NCBI GenBank assembly: GCA_023701435.1
Contig: JAMPXB010000016.1
Coordinates: forward strand, 1 to 64,000
Origin: Bacteriovoracaceae bacterium
GTDB lineage: Bacteria; Bdellovibrionota; Bacteriovoracia; Bacteriovoracales; Bacteriovoracaceae
Direction of reading: 5' to 3'
DNA: 64,000 bases
Below, one piece after another: positions 45,733 through 55,308 of the stretch. Position numbers and translations under genes: made by a program. The notes beneath the pieces were generated by a model. It saw only the letters and a list, made by a program, of their open reading frames with translations. It was not told the DNA's origin and did no database searches. Each line of letters begins with the position of its first letter. Position 1 is the first letter of the stretch.

Positions 45733-46716
45733 TTAACCTATGACCTTGTTTAAGTTTACTTTGGCATCCTCAAACTCATTTTTAAAACGGGTGACAATTT
45801 CCTGAATCGGTTCAACCTTCTTGGTGAATTCAATGGAAGTACCGGCACACCAGACTGTTTTATAAGTGGCGGCGAAAGCGGCCTTCTCAATCATCTTCAT
45901 GCCTTTATAGTAGGTCACCATCTTGGCATACTTTTTTAACTGTTTGTTCTTATTTAAGAATGACTCAAGAACATTCTGATCAGTTCCAATTTTTTGTAGA
46001 TAGGGTGTATTGATTACTGTGCAGCGGCTGCCGGAGAGCTTAGTCGTAACGACAATATCTTCAGCATCGTAATCAATGCAGGCCTGTTTATATTCAGGAG
46101 TCACATCTGACTCTGAGCAAGCAATGAAGGGAGAACCGATGGAGAGTCCGTCGGCGCCAAAGGCGAGCATCGACAGAATTCCAGCTCCAGTTCCTACACC
46201 ACCGGCGGAGATGACCGGTATCTTGCATTTGCTTTTGAGGGTGGGTACTAGAACACTGGCAGGAATGTTTCCTAAGTGACCGCCGGCCCCGGAGTTAACG
46301 GCGATGAGACCATTGGCCCCCAGGTCTTCAACTTTCTTGGCGTAATTTTCTTCAATGACGTCACAGAAAACTTTTATCCCTAACTTGTGCGATTCACGAA
46401 TGACTTCTTCCGGACTGCCTAGTGAGGTAATGAAAAAATTCACTCCCAGATCTAGGCACTTATATAGCTGCTTCTTAGCATGGATGTTTGATTTATTAAC
46501 AATCAGGTTGATGCCAAAAGGCTTATTGGTCTGGGCCTTAATTTCCTTAATACCTGCCTCCAAGTCTTCCAGCGTTCTGAAATTCAGAGCAGGGATGCAA
46601 CCAGCGATACCGTTTTCGGCCGCTGCTACGATCATTTTGGTATTAGTGACCAGAAACATGGGGGCCATGATGATGGGAAGTTCGATTCCCAGCATTTCAG
46701 TAAGTGCTGTTTTCAT
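45733..46716 (-). CDS. Nitronate monooxygenase-family FMN protein
   Basis: LPIIMAPMFLVTNTKMIVAAAENG, NSGAGGHLGNIP, PVISAGGVGTGAGILSMLAFGADGLSIGSPF. Confidence 0.9.
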   Translation of the reverse strand: MKTALTEMLGIELPIIMAPMFLVTNTKMIVAAAENGIAGCIPALNFRTLEDLEAGIKEIKAQTNKPFGINLIVNKSNIHAKKQLYKCLDLGVNFFITSLGSPEEVIRESHKLGIKVFCDVIEENYAKKVEDLGANGLIAVNSGAGGHLGNIPASVLVPTLKSKCKIPVISAGGVGTGAGILSMLAFGADGLSIGSPFIACSESDVTPEYKQACIDYDAEDIVVTTKLSGSRCTVINTPYLQKIGTDQNVLESFLNKNKQLKKYAKMVTYYKGMKMIEKAAFAATYKTVWCAGTSIEFTKKVEPIQEIVTRFKNEFEDAKVNLNKVIG

Positions 46717-46838
46717 ATAACTCCTAACTTTGCGCAAGGTGTCTTTGTAAGGCAAAGTCACGGAACTTTTCCTTTCCAAACATCTTTAAACTATGGGTTA
46801 ATTATAACAGTCATTTTTATTAGCAAGGATGGAAAAAA

Positions 46839-48020
46839 ATGAAAAAAGCCCTTGGATTACTCGCCCTGACGTTCTCTGCGGCCACGATGGCAGCACCTTC
46901 TCAGTGGCTTACAGTCGATAATGAGGTTCTCTCAAAGATCAGACCAAAGTTAAACAAATCAGTCCAGATTGGTTTTTCGTCTCAAGGCGCATCAGTAGTA
47001 AACCTAACTGCTGCAGAAATTGAGCAGCTATCGCATGTGATCCATGAAGATCTTCACCGCTGCGGTGGATTTGTTCAGCATGATTCTGAAGAAGAAGCTG
47101 TTAATGCTCTTACTTCTCAGGGTGAAATGTATTTTGCAAAAAGAGCGATCTTTGCTGACTACACGATTGATCAGGGGCAACTCGTCCGACCGATGGTCAG
47201 TCAGGTTCAGGAGAAATCAATCCGTGACATGATCATCAAACTTTCTACATTTAAAACTCGCTACTATAAGTCACAAACAGGTGTTGAATCATCTCAGTTC
47301 ATCCGTGATACCTGGGCAGCTCTGGCCAAGAATCGCAATGATGTAAAAGTTGAATTGTATCAGCATAAAAACTGGCCTCAGCCCTCGATCATTATGACCA
47401 TCGTTGGTTCTGAAAGACCAGACGAGATCGTGATTGTTGGCGGACACGCAGATTCAATTGCGGGATTCTTCGGCGGCGGCGGTTCAGCGCCTGGAGCCGA
47501 TGATAATGCTTCCGGTATTTCTACCATTACTGAAGCCATTAAAGTGATGATGGCCAATAACTATAAGCCAAAACGTACAGTTCAATTCATTGGTTATGCT
47601 GCTGAAGAAGTTGGCCTTTTAGGTTCAAAAGATATTGCTTCTGCTTACAAGCAGGGTGGTAAGCAGGTAGTGGGAGTTATGCAGCTTGATATGACTCTTT
47701 TCAAGGGAACAGTCGATAAAGACATCGTTCTTATGGCCGACTATACTAATGCTGCTCAAAATGAATTTCTCGGACGTATTGTTGATGAATACGTGAAAGT
47801 TCCTTGGGGCTATTCTCGTTGCGGTTATGGTTGTTCAGACCACGCTTCATGGACTGCTAATGGCTTCCCGGCTTCTATGCCATTTGAGTCGGCCATGAAT
47901 GACGGTAATAAAAATATTCATACTGTAAGAGATACATTAGAATCATCTGGAGGCGATGCTAAGCACGCCGCTAAATTTGCCAAGTTAGCTACTGCCTTCG
48001 TAGTAGAACTTGCTAAATAA
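46839..48020 (+). CDS. Exported M28-family aminopeptidase
   Basis: GGHADSIAG..APGADDNASGISTITEAI, GYAAEEVGLLGSKDIA. Confidence 0.92.
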   Translation: MKKALGLLALTFSAATMAAPSQWLTVDNEVLSKIRPKLNKSVQIGFSSQGASVVNLTAAEIEQLSHVIHEDLHRCGGFVQHDSEEEAVNALTSQGEMYFAKRAIFADYTIDQGQLVRPMVSQVQEKSIRDMIIKLSTFKTRYYKSQTGVESSQFIRDTWAALAKNRNDVKVELYQHKNWPQPSIIMTIVGSERPDEIVIVGGHADSIAGFFGGGGSAPGADDNASGISTITEAIKVMMANNYKPKRTVQFIGYAAEEVGLLGSKDIASAYKQGGKQVVGVMQLDMTLFKGTVDKDIVLMADYTNAAQNEFLGRIVDEYVKVPWGYSRCGYGCSDHASWTANGFPASMPFESAMNDGNKNIHTVRDTLESSGGDAKHAAKFAKLATAFVVELAK

Positions 48021-48037
48021 CAGGAAATGATCAGACT

Positions 48038-50770
48038 TTGAGTAATGAATTAAAGTCCTTATATGAGGACATCCGCAACAACCTAGAAATATCCCGTAAA
48101 GCCCTTATAACGACCAGTATTCTGGGAGACGAAGAGTCTCCCAGTTTGCGGCCCGTTGAGGACTCAAAAACCATTTTAGACACTCTTGAATCCATTGCCG
48201 TGGATACCAGGAAGTTGATCGATGCCTATCCCTCTTTAGAGTCCCTTTTTGAAAAAGCTTTTGGGCGGGTAAGAGAAGTCTTCGACCGTGAAGCGATTGT
48301 TGAAACTTGTTTGCTGGAGGATTTCCTCTTTCCAGTAACCAGCACTTATCCCATTATTGTTGATGGTCAGTTCAGTAAAGAGCTTACCGAGTCTTATAAA
48401 GACACCTATCGGGCTTGGACTGAAGAGAAGAGTGCTAAGCACACGGCCACTCAGGATATTCTGAAGCTTAATTTTGACATTAAGTTGAATGAGAAAGATT
48501 TATCCTGTCAGTGTGTTCAATGTATGGGCGATTACCGTACCCAGGTACGTGAAGCTGTATTTGCCACACAAACAGCTCTCATCGATAAGACCGAAGAGAA
48601 GCTTCATGATTGGGTTCTGGTAAAAAGAATCTCTGATATTTCTAATGCCATTTTTGATCTCAAAAAAAATCTGGATAAGAACTTTCATCAGATGCGCAAC
48701 AAGCTTAAGCGCTCATCAGTTAACAAACTGGAAAATGAAGTTAAGTACCATTTTCGTAGCAAGTTTGGAGCTAAGTCTGATCTCGGAAAAGTTTATAAAG
48801 AGAAGCTGACAGTATTTTTTAATACCTTGCTGGTAGAGCAGGGACTAAAGCCGGAACTTGTTTCGGCCGAAGAGTATGAGCGCTTTTATTTGCAGCTTGA
48901 GACCAACATCTGGAAAGGCGAAGTTTTTCTAAGAAAGGAATTCGAGCGTTTCACCCAGGCCATCCTGGCGCTAAAGCGTAAAGACGTATCATCTACCATT
49001 TTAAGAGAATATCTGGGACAATTTTGGTTACATACCGATGCCCGCAGATTAAATCGAAAAATTATTTATCACATGGGCCCGACCAATTCTGGTAAGACCT
49101 ATCATGCCATTGAGGCCCTGTGTGCCGCCAAGAACGGCTGTTACCTGGCCCCACTTCGATTACTTGCCTCGGAGCTCTACGATACGATGAACAGTAAAGG
49201 GGTTAAGACCACTTTGCTGACCGGTGAAGAAGTCATCGAGATCCCGGATTCGACACACTTCTCATCCACCATTGAAATGGCCAAGCTGCAAACCCGCTTT
49301 GAGTGTTGTGTGATTGATGAGATTCAAATGCTGACCGATCCTCAGCGTGGTTGGGCGTGGACCCGAGCTTTAGTGAATATTCAAGCTGATGAAATTCATC
49401 TTTGTGGTGATCACTCGGTTTTAGAATTGGTTAAAAAAATTCTGGCCCTTTGTGGTGATACCTTAGAAGTGAAAGAATATACCCGAATGACAGAACTCAA
49501 TGTTCTGGATCATCAAATACCTCTGACTCAACTTCAGAAGAATGATGCCTTGATTGTTTTCTCCCGAAGAAATGCTCTTCGTTATAAAGCAGATCTCGAG
49601 GAACTTGATTTCAAGGTCTCGATTGTTTATGGACGTCTTTCCCCGGAAGTACGTCGTGAGCAGGCCCGCAAATTCGACGAAGGTGAAACTGATATCATGG
49701 TATCAACTGATGCCATTGCTATGGGAATGAACCTTCCGGTTAAGAGAATTGTTTTCTCGGCCCTTTCTAAATTTATCAACGACAGGGAAAACCCTCTCAC
49801 ATATTCAGAGATCAAGCAGATTGCCGGTCGAGCAGGGCGTTTTAAGCGTTTCCCTGTAGGTCAGGTGACAACTCTTAATAAAGTTGAAGACGGTCTTAAA
49901 ACCTTGCGAAGTGCCCTGGCCCATCATCTGGGTCAGAGTGACAAGGCCATGGTTGGTCCGGATCTGGATATTTTCAGTTCAGTGAACAACGCCTTGTTGT
50001 CCAATTCGCTGCCAACACTTCAACTTTCAGAATTCTTACGTCTCTTCAATACCATGACTTTCCAGAAACCATTCTATTGCGTGGATATGAAGGAAATGAT
50101 CGAGCTGGCAGAAATGGTGGAAGCGGCCGATGAAGACAGAACCCTGACTAATGCGGAGATCTTTGGCTTTGCCTGTGCTCCGGTAAACCTGGGTCTCATC
50201 GAGCACGTTCAGTATTATCTCTGGATTCTTAACCACTATGTGGATAACCAGAATATTTACAATGAGCCGATAGATGAAACCTCGGACAATATTGATTATC
50301 TGGAAACATCCATTAAGTGTGTTGAGCTTTATCAGTGGTTGTCCCGTCACTTCAATCAGAAAAATTTTGATTTTGACCAAAAGCAGCTGCTTGAGAATAA
50401 AACCAAGGCCATTGAACGCTTAAATGAGCTTCTTTCCGATAAAATTGGTAAAACCTGTTCAAGTTGTGGCTGTAAAATGCCGGCCAATGCCCGTTTTAAT
50501 ATCTGTGATGAATGTTTTTCAAAACGACGTTTCAGTCGTCGCCCGCCTCGTTCAGCTGAGGGATCATCTGAAAGAGGGGGAGACCGTAAGCGGGAGCATC
50601 GTGGTAAAAGGGATAATAGAGAGGATAAGCCGAAAACGGAACGTTCTCAAGCTTCTCACTCTGGAAAACCTGCTGAGCATGGTGTAAAAAGACCAAGACC
50701 TGCCGGTAAAAAAACCGGTGGTGGAGGTAAGAGTAGTGATGCCGCCAAAGCATTCAGAAAATTCCGATAA
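48038..50770 (+). CDS. SUV3-like RNA helicase with C-terminal Cys cluster and basic tail
   Basis: TTG start; HMGPTNSGKTYHAIEALCAAKNGCYLAPLRLLASELYD, CCVIDEIQMLTDPQRGWAWTRAL; CSSCGCKMPANARFNICDEC; Lys/Arg/Gly-rich tail. Confidence 0.88.
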   Translation: MSNELKSLYEDIRNNLEISRKALITTSILGDEESPSLRPVEDSKTILDTLESIAVDTRKLIDAYPSLESLFEKAFGRVREVFDREAIVETCLLEDFLFPVTSTYPIIVDGQFSKELTESYKDTYRAWTEEKSAKHTATQDILKLNFDIKLNEKDLSCQCVQCMGDYRTQVREAVFATQTALIDKTEEKLHDWVLVKRISDISNAIFDLKKNLDKNFHQMRNKLKRSSVNKLENEVKYHFRSKFGAKSDLGKVYKEKLTVFFNTLLVEQGLKPELVSAEEYERFYLQLETNIWKGEVFLRKEFERFTQAILALKRKDVSSTILREYLGQFWLHTDARRLNRKIIYHMGPTNSGKTYHAIEALCAAKNGCYLAPLRLLASELYDTMNSKGVKTTLLTGEEVIEIPDSTHFSSTIEMAKLQTRFECCVIDEIQMLTDPQRGWAWTRALVNIQADEIHLCGDHSVLELVKKILALCGDTLEVKEYTRMTELNVLDHQIPLTQLQKNDALIVFSRRNALRYKADLEELDFKVSIVYGRLSPEVRREQARKFDEGETDIMVSTDAIAMGMNLPVKRIVFSALSKFINDRENPLTYSEIKQIAGRAGRFKRFPVGQVTTLNKVEDGLKTLRSALAHHLGQSDKAMVGPDLDIFSSVNNALLSNSLPTLQLSEFLRLFNTMTFQKPFYCVDMKEMIELAEMVEAADEDRTLTNAEIFGFACAPVNLGLIEHVQYYLWILNHYVDNQNIYNEPIDETSDNIDYLETSIKCVELYQWLSRHFNQKNFDFDQKQLLENKTKAIERLNELLSDKIGKTCSSCGCKMPANARFNICDECFSKRRFSRRPPRSAEGSSERGGDRKREHRGKRDNREDKPKTERSQASHSGKPAEHGVKRPRPAGKKTGGGGKSSDAAKAFRKFR

Positions 50771-51578
50771 GATTTCCTATTACGATTTTTCCCGGGAAGT
50801 TCTCCTGGGACAAAATCTTGAGGACAAGTTTCTGTCAGTTTCAATCGATTGGACTGACTATAAACCATTTGAGCTGCCTAAACTTCCTGGTCGCCAGGGA
50901 AAAATCAATTTTTCTTCTGATAGGATGAAGTTTCCCAAGGCGCAAAACCTCGATAAAAACGATAAGAAGGCAATGGCCCTCCATAGCTTTGCCAATCATG
51001 AACTCCTGGCCATTGAAATGATGGCAGCCGCTCTTTTACTCTACCCCCATCAAACCGAAGAGGATCTCCGCTTTAAACGAGGAATCCTTTCGGCCTTAAA
51101 AGATGAGCAAAAACACCTAAGCCTTTATATTGGAAGATTAAACGAGCTGGGCTACGGCTTCGGTGATTTTCCCTTGAATGATTTCTTCTGGCGACAGATG
51201 GAAAAGCTCAAGACTCCTGCTCAGTATACGGCAATGATGTCTCTGACTTTTGAAGCCGCCAATCTGGATTTTGCCCAATACTACGCCACCATCTTTCGTG
51301 AATTTGGCGACCACACCACGGCTTCCATTCTGGACACGGTTCTGGAAGATGAAATTACCCATGTGGCCTTCGGTGCCCACTGGATGAAGAAATGGCGTCA
51401 GGACAAGAGCTTATGGGAATACTACATGAGTTCATTGCCATGGCCTTTAACACCCGCCAGAAGTCGGGGAATTGGCTTTGATCCCTCTTTGCATGAAAAG
51501 GCGATGAACGACTCCGACTTTATTGAGAGCCTTAAAAATTACGATGATGACTTCAAAATCACGAAGCGTTCATTATGA
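50739..51578 (+). CDS. DUF455 ferritin-like protein
   Basis: HSFANHELLAIEMMAAALLLYP, LKDEQKHLSLYIGRLNELGYGFGDFPLN, EDEITHVAFGAHWMKKW. Confidence 0.85.
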   Translation: MPPKHSENSDKISYYDFSREVLLGQNLEDKFLSVSIDWTDYKPFELPKLPGRQGKINFSSDRMKFPKAQNLDKNDKKAMALHSFANHELLAIEMMAAALLLYPHQTEEDLRFKRGILSALKDEQKHLSLYIGRLNELGYGFGDFPLNDFFWRQMEKLKTPAQYTAMMSLTFEAANLDFAQYYATIFREFGDHTTASILDTVLEDEITHVAFGAHWMKKWRQDKSLWEYYMSSLPWPLTPARSRGIGFDPSLHEKAMNDSDFIESLKNYDDDFKITKRSL

Positions 51579-52642
51579 AATCCATTAAAGTTAATGCTGA
51601 TTATGAAGCCGTTTTATTCGGAAAAAAAGAATCACTTCCGGTAATTAATCAGGCGCTGGAATTTCTCGCCCTTTTTGTCGACACTCGTCCGCTCTTTAGT
51701 CTTAAGAACTACAGTGAAGAATATTTGCAGCACGTGGAATACTTCACTGGCCGAAAACCCGTCATAAAAAAATCTGCCGATTTTGAAAACTGGTGGGGCG
51801 AACTTAAAGACCTTGAATTGGAAAAAAGACTTAATTCAAAAGAAATGAGCACCAGGCTTAACATTGAATATGGTTGGTCAAAGGATACTCATTTCATGAC
51901 TCAGGCAGAGGATTTATCTGCCTTAAGAGATGATCTGAAGTACCTGGCAAAAAATCCTTTCGGCATGTCCGGACAAAATTTTTCCCTGGTCTCCAAAAAT
52001 GATCCACCTAAATCTTACCCAGTTATTGTCGAACCTCTGCTTGATCGGGTTTATGATTTCTCCCACTATGTTTTTCCTAATGGTCAAAGAATCTGTTATC
52101 AGAACTTTGTCGATAAAAGATATCAGTACCGGGGAACAGTTTTCAGAGATTATACCAGTCCTACCCGTGAAAACTTAAAATTTAGTCATGAAATCTCAAA
52201 CGAGGAATGGCAGAATTTTGATGAAGCCTTGGATGTCATTGTTAAGGCCTATCAAACACCTGCTTTGAAATCTGGTTTCTCGGTGGATTCCTTTGTTTAT
52301 AAAGAATCTGATGAACTAAAAATCAGAGCTCTCAGCGAAGTCAATTATCGACGGACTATGGGAGAAGTGGCCTTTGAACTGGCCCTGAAGTTCGGTGGTC
52401 TTCGAGGGTGGTCGATGTTGTTACTCTCAAAAAAGTCACCGCTCGATTTTGGCAGTCTTAAAAAGAAGATTGCTCCCATTGAATGGACACCAGAATATTC
52501 TCGCGGTGTTGTTCTGCTTTCACCGGAGGATGTGAGGTATGATATTTTCTTCCTTTCCGCTCTGAATGAAAAAGAGGGAGTTCAGCTGATGAAAGAAATG
52601 AAAAGTTTACTGCCGGACACCGAGTTTCCGGTAGATATCTAA
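51575..52642 (+). CDS. ATP-grasp-like protein of unknown function
   Basis: LAKNPFGMSGQNF, VIVEPLLDRVYDFSHYV, SFVYKESDELKIRALSEVNYRRTMG; 4-bp overlap with the DUF455 gene. Confidence 0.6.
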   Translation: MKSIKVNADYEAVLFGKKESLPVINQALEFLALFVDTRPLFSLKNYSEEYLQHVEYFTGRKPVIKKSADFENWWGELKDLELEKRLNSKEMSTRLNIEYGWSKDTHFMTQAEDLSALRDDLKYLAKNPFGMSGQNFSLVSKNDPPKSYPVIVEPLLDRVYDFSHYVFPNGQRICYQNFVDKRYQYRGTVFRDYTSPTRENLKFSHEISNEEWQNFDEALDVIVKAYQTPALKSGFSVDSFVYKESDELKIRALSEVNYRRTMGEVAFELALKFGGLRGWSMLLLSKKSPLDFGSLKKKIAPIEWTPEYSRGVVLLSPEDVRYDIFFLSALNEKEGVQLMKEMKSLLPDTEFPVDI

Positions 52643-53224
52643 AATATATTTTCCGGCATCTTCGGCCGTTGTCCCGTAAGAAATAATGCCGTCTTCATGA
52701 CCCTTCATTACAAAGATGCCCGACGATTTATTATGTAAAAGCTCATAGGCAGCTTCCGCCATCTCTTGTGTGCCATAAGCGATATTTTCATCTACCGAGT
52801 CATATTCCTGGTCTTTAAGAATTTGCCAGAGCTTTTGATGATGGACATGGAAGACATAATGAATGGCAGGATTTGCCTGATAGATACCATAATGAGTGAG
52901 GGATTCGCTGGAAGGAGGAATGAGACCTTCGGCCGTCACCGAACCACGCTTTAAATCACAATCAATAACTCTCGTATAATGATGGGCCTGCAAGTGGGCG
53001 AGGTGGCCTGTTTGGCTGCCGGTGATAATAAAAGATTTCTTAGTCAGACGGGAGGAAAGGTTTCCGTAACCGATCTTATTAATCGGATATTCACCAATCA
53101 GACCCAGCTTAAAAAAGAGCACCCGCCACTTTTCCAAGGCAATGACCTGATTCATTTCGGGGGCAGGGGCCCTTTTAAGAGTCAGTTTAAACTTTATAAC
53201 ACCTTCATCTCGATTAGCATTCAC
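52607..53224 (-). CDS. Class II aldolase/adducin-family protein
   Basis: GYGNLSSRLTKKSFIITGSQTGHL, SSESLTHYGIYQANPAIHYVFHVHHQKLW. Confidence 0.85.
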   Translation of the reverse strand: MNANRDEGVIKFKLTLKRAPAPEMNQVIALEKWRVLFFKLGLIGEYPINKIGYGNLSSRLTKKSFIITGSQTGHLAHLQAHHYTRVIDCDLKRGSVTAEGLIPPSSESLTHYGIYQANPAIHYVFHVHHQKLWQILKDQEYDSVDENIAYGTQEMAEAAYELLHNKSSGIFVMKGHEDGIISYGTTAEDAGKYILDIYRKLGVRQ

Positions 53225-53250
53225 AGATAAGTCCTTGATCTCCTATTGGA

Positions 53251-54432
53251 TTGTATTGCAAACTCCACAGGCTCCCTTATAATGAGAATACTGGACATCA
53301 TAGGGTATGGACAAGGCTCATTTCACCAGGAGTGGTTATCCTCGATAAAATCATTAATGACTTGAAGGCGAAGCTTCCGCTGGGCAAGAAGGCGAAAAGC
53401 GAAGACGACGAGTTTGAGGAAAATGAAGAAGAATCTAATTCGTCACGCCAAGATGATGCGACGGACGCTACTGATCTTTCGGCTCTTGTAGACGAAGATG
53501 AGGAAGCAAGTGAACCAGTCTCTCTGGTAGATAAATTAAAAAAGAAAATGAAGTCCCTTCAAAAAAAATCCGCTAAGGGTGAAGAGGACGAAGAAGATCT
53601 GGAGGCAGCTGACGACGTTGAAGCTGCCAAGAAGAAGAAAAGTAAAACAATTCAGATCGCCATTGGGGCCGCTTTGGTCCTTTTTCTATTATCCGATTAT
53701 ATTCTGCCACCAGAAGAACCGACTGCTCCAGAAGGAACAGAGGAAATTGGTGAAGCCCCTCAAGGTAAAAAGCCACCTCAGGCAGAAACACCGGTTGCTG
53801 AAACACCTGTTGCTGAAACACCAGCTACAGATACTTCTACAGATGTTGCGACAACCACTCCAGAAACTCCGGTTGAAGCCGCACCAGATGTCACTACTGA
53901 AACCACTCCTGAGTCACCGGTAGAAGTCACATCTACTGAAAGTCCTACGACGGAAACAACTGAACCGACAGAAACTCCGGCCGTGACTGACTTGCCAGCA
54001 GATACTGTTACAGAGCCTGCCGACGCAGCCTCAGATATTCCAATTGAAGCTATTTCAGGAGAGGCTGGAGAAGATGTTGTTGGTGAGGATATGGGCCAGG
54101 CCACTGACGAAAACCTCACGGATCAGATTCTTCAAGATCTTGAAAAGCAGACGAAGGCAACGACCACGGCTGAGCCTAAAAAAGAATACGTTGCTCCTCC
54201 TGATTATGAATATCGAGGAAGGGGATTAGTCTATAACTGCACCGGCAAGCATTGGGCCTGTGTAGATGGTCCAAGTTTTAAGACCTGCGAAGACAATGCT
54301 TCATCAGTGCAATACCTGAAGAAGAAAGTTGAATGTCATCCGTTTAATGTTTACGAAACAACCAAAGGTTGTGAGAGCATGCAGAACCGTATGGTCTCTT
54401 CCAGCGCTAAAACAAGTTTTTGTAACGAGTAG
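53251..54432 (+). CDS. Single-pass membrane protein with acidic N-terminus, Pro/Thr/Glu-rich linker and Cys-containing C-terminal domain (start uncertain)
   Basis: KTIQIAIGAALVLFLLSDYIL TM; repeated ETPVAETPVAETP; C-terminal six-Cys segment. Confidence 0.6.
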   Translation: MYCKLHRLPYNENTGHHRVWTRLISPGVVILDKIINDLKAKLPLGKKAKSEDDEFEENEEESNSSRQDDATDATDLSALVDEDEEASEPVSLVDKLKKKMKSLQKKSAKGEEDEEDLEAADDVEAAKKKKSKTIQIAIGAALVLFLLSDYILPPEEPTAPEGTEEIGEAPQGKKPPQAETPVAETPVAETPATDTSTDVATTTPETPVEAAPDVTTETTPESPVEVTSTESPTTETTEPTETPAVTDLPADTVTEPADAASDIPIEAISGEAGEDVVGEDMGQATDENLTDQILQDLEKQTKATTTAEPKKEYVAPPDYEYRGRGLVYNCTGKHWACVDGPSFKTCEDNASSVQYLKKKVECHPFNVYETTKGCESMQNRMVSSSAKTSFCNE

Positions 54433-54434
54433 GA

Positions 54435-55157
54435 TTAAGCGGCGTTCTTGTTAAATCGTCTATCCATAAGCGGAATGAAAAATTCATCTTCACCTTTGAG
54501 GGCTTCTTTTTTCATACCTTGAATAAACAGTTTCACCAGATTTGGATCGAACTGTGAGCCAGAGAATTGAATAAGTTCATCATAGGCCACCTCATAAGGA
54601 AGACCTTTGCGATAAGGTCTGGTGGAAGTCATGGCATCAAAAGTATCAGCAATCAGAATGATTCTTGCCGCCATGGGAATTTCTTCTCCCTTAAGGCCTA
54701 GAGGGTAACCTTTACCATCGTAGCGTTCATGGTGAAGCCTGGCATTGCTCGCAATTTTTTCGAAATAAGGAAAATCCTGCAAAATCTCAAATGATTTTTC
54801 AGGGTGCTGTTTCATGACCTGAAATTCTTCCTCGGAGAGTCGGGAGGGTTTGTTTAAAACCGCATCAGGCGTTCCAATTTTTCCAATATCATGAAAGATT
54901 GCCGACAGTTCAAGATCGTACATTTCTTCCGGCGTAAGATTAGCTTCTGTTCCTGTGACTAATGAAAAATAGGCCACGCGCATACTGTGACCAAATGTAT
55001 AATTGTCTTTGACGTCCAGGGCCTTCAAAATAGTACGTGCAGCTTGCTCACTGATATTTTTATTATCAGCTTTGAGAGCTTCTACTTGAGACGCCATCCC
55101 TAAAAGAGATAGAGCCGTATTCAAAGAGGGCAGCTCAAAGACATTATTTTTTTTCAT
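54435..55157 (-). CDS. HD-GYP domain phosphodiesterase
   Basis: FHDIGKIGTPDAVLNKP, LHHERYDGKGYPLGLKGEEIPMAARIILIADTFDAMTSTRPYR. Confidence 0.93.
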   Translation of the reverse strand: MKKNNVFELPSLNTALSLLGMASQVEALKADNKNISEQAARTILKALDVKDNYTFGHSMRVAYFSLVTGTEANLTPEEMYDLELSAIFHDIGKIGTPDAVLNKPSRLSEEEFQVMKQHPEKSFEILQDFPYFEKIASNARLHHERYDGKGYPLGLKGEEIPMAARIILIADTFDAMTSTRPYRKGLPYEVAYDELIQFSGSQFDPNLVKLFIQGMKKEALKGEDEFFIPLMDRRFNKNAA

Positions 55158-55308
55158 AGTTCTTCCAACTAAAAAGAAGTGAAAGTCGTTTCACTTGATA
55201 AATTCTCTTCGGTTGTTTTGCGGAAAAATAAACGGTAAAATATGAAATATCGTTAATAGCGGGCCAACTCTCTGAATAAATTAAGGTTTTGCCCTGAAAA
55301 GGTACCCC

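Noticed and set aside
53778-54119. Minus-strand Ser/Val/Ala-rich ORF opposite the PTE-rich linker
   Set aside because: Antisense of a compositionally biased coding repeat; not a plausible gene.
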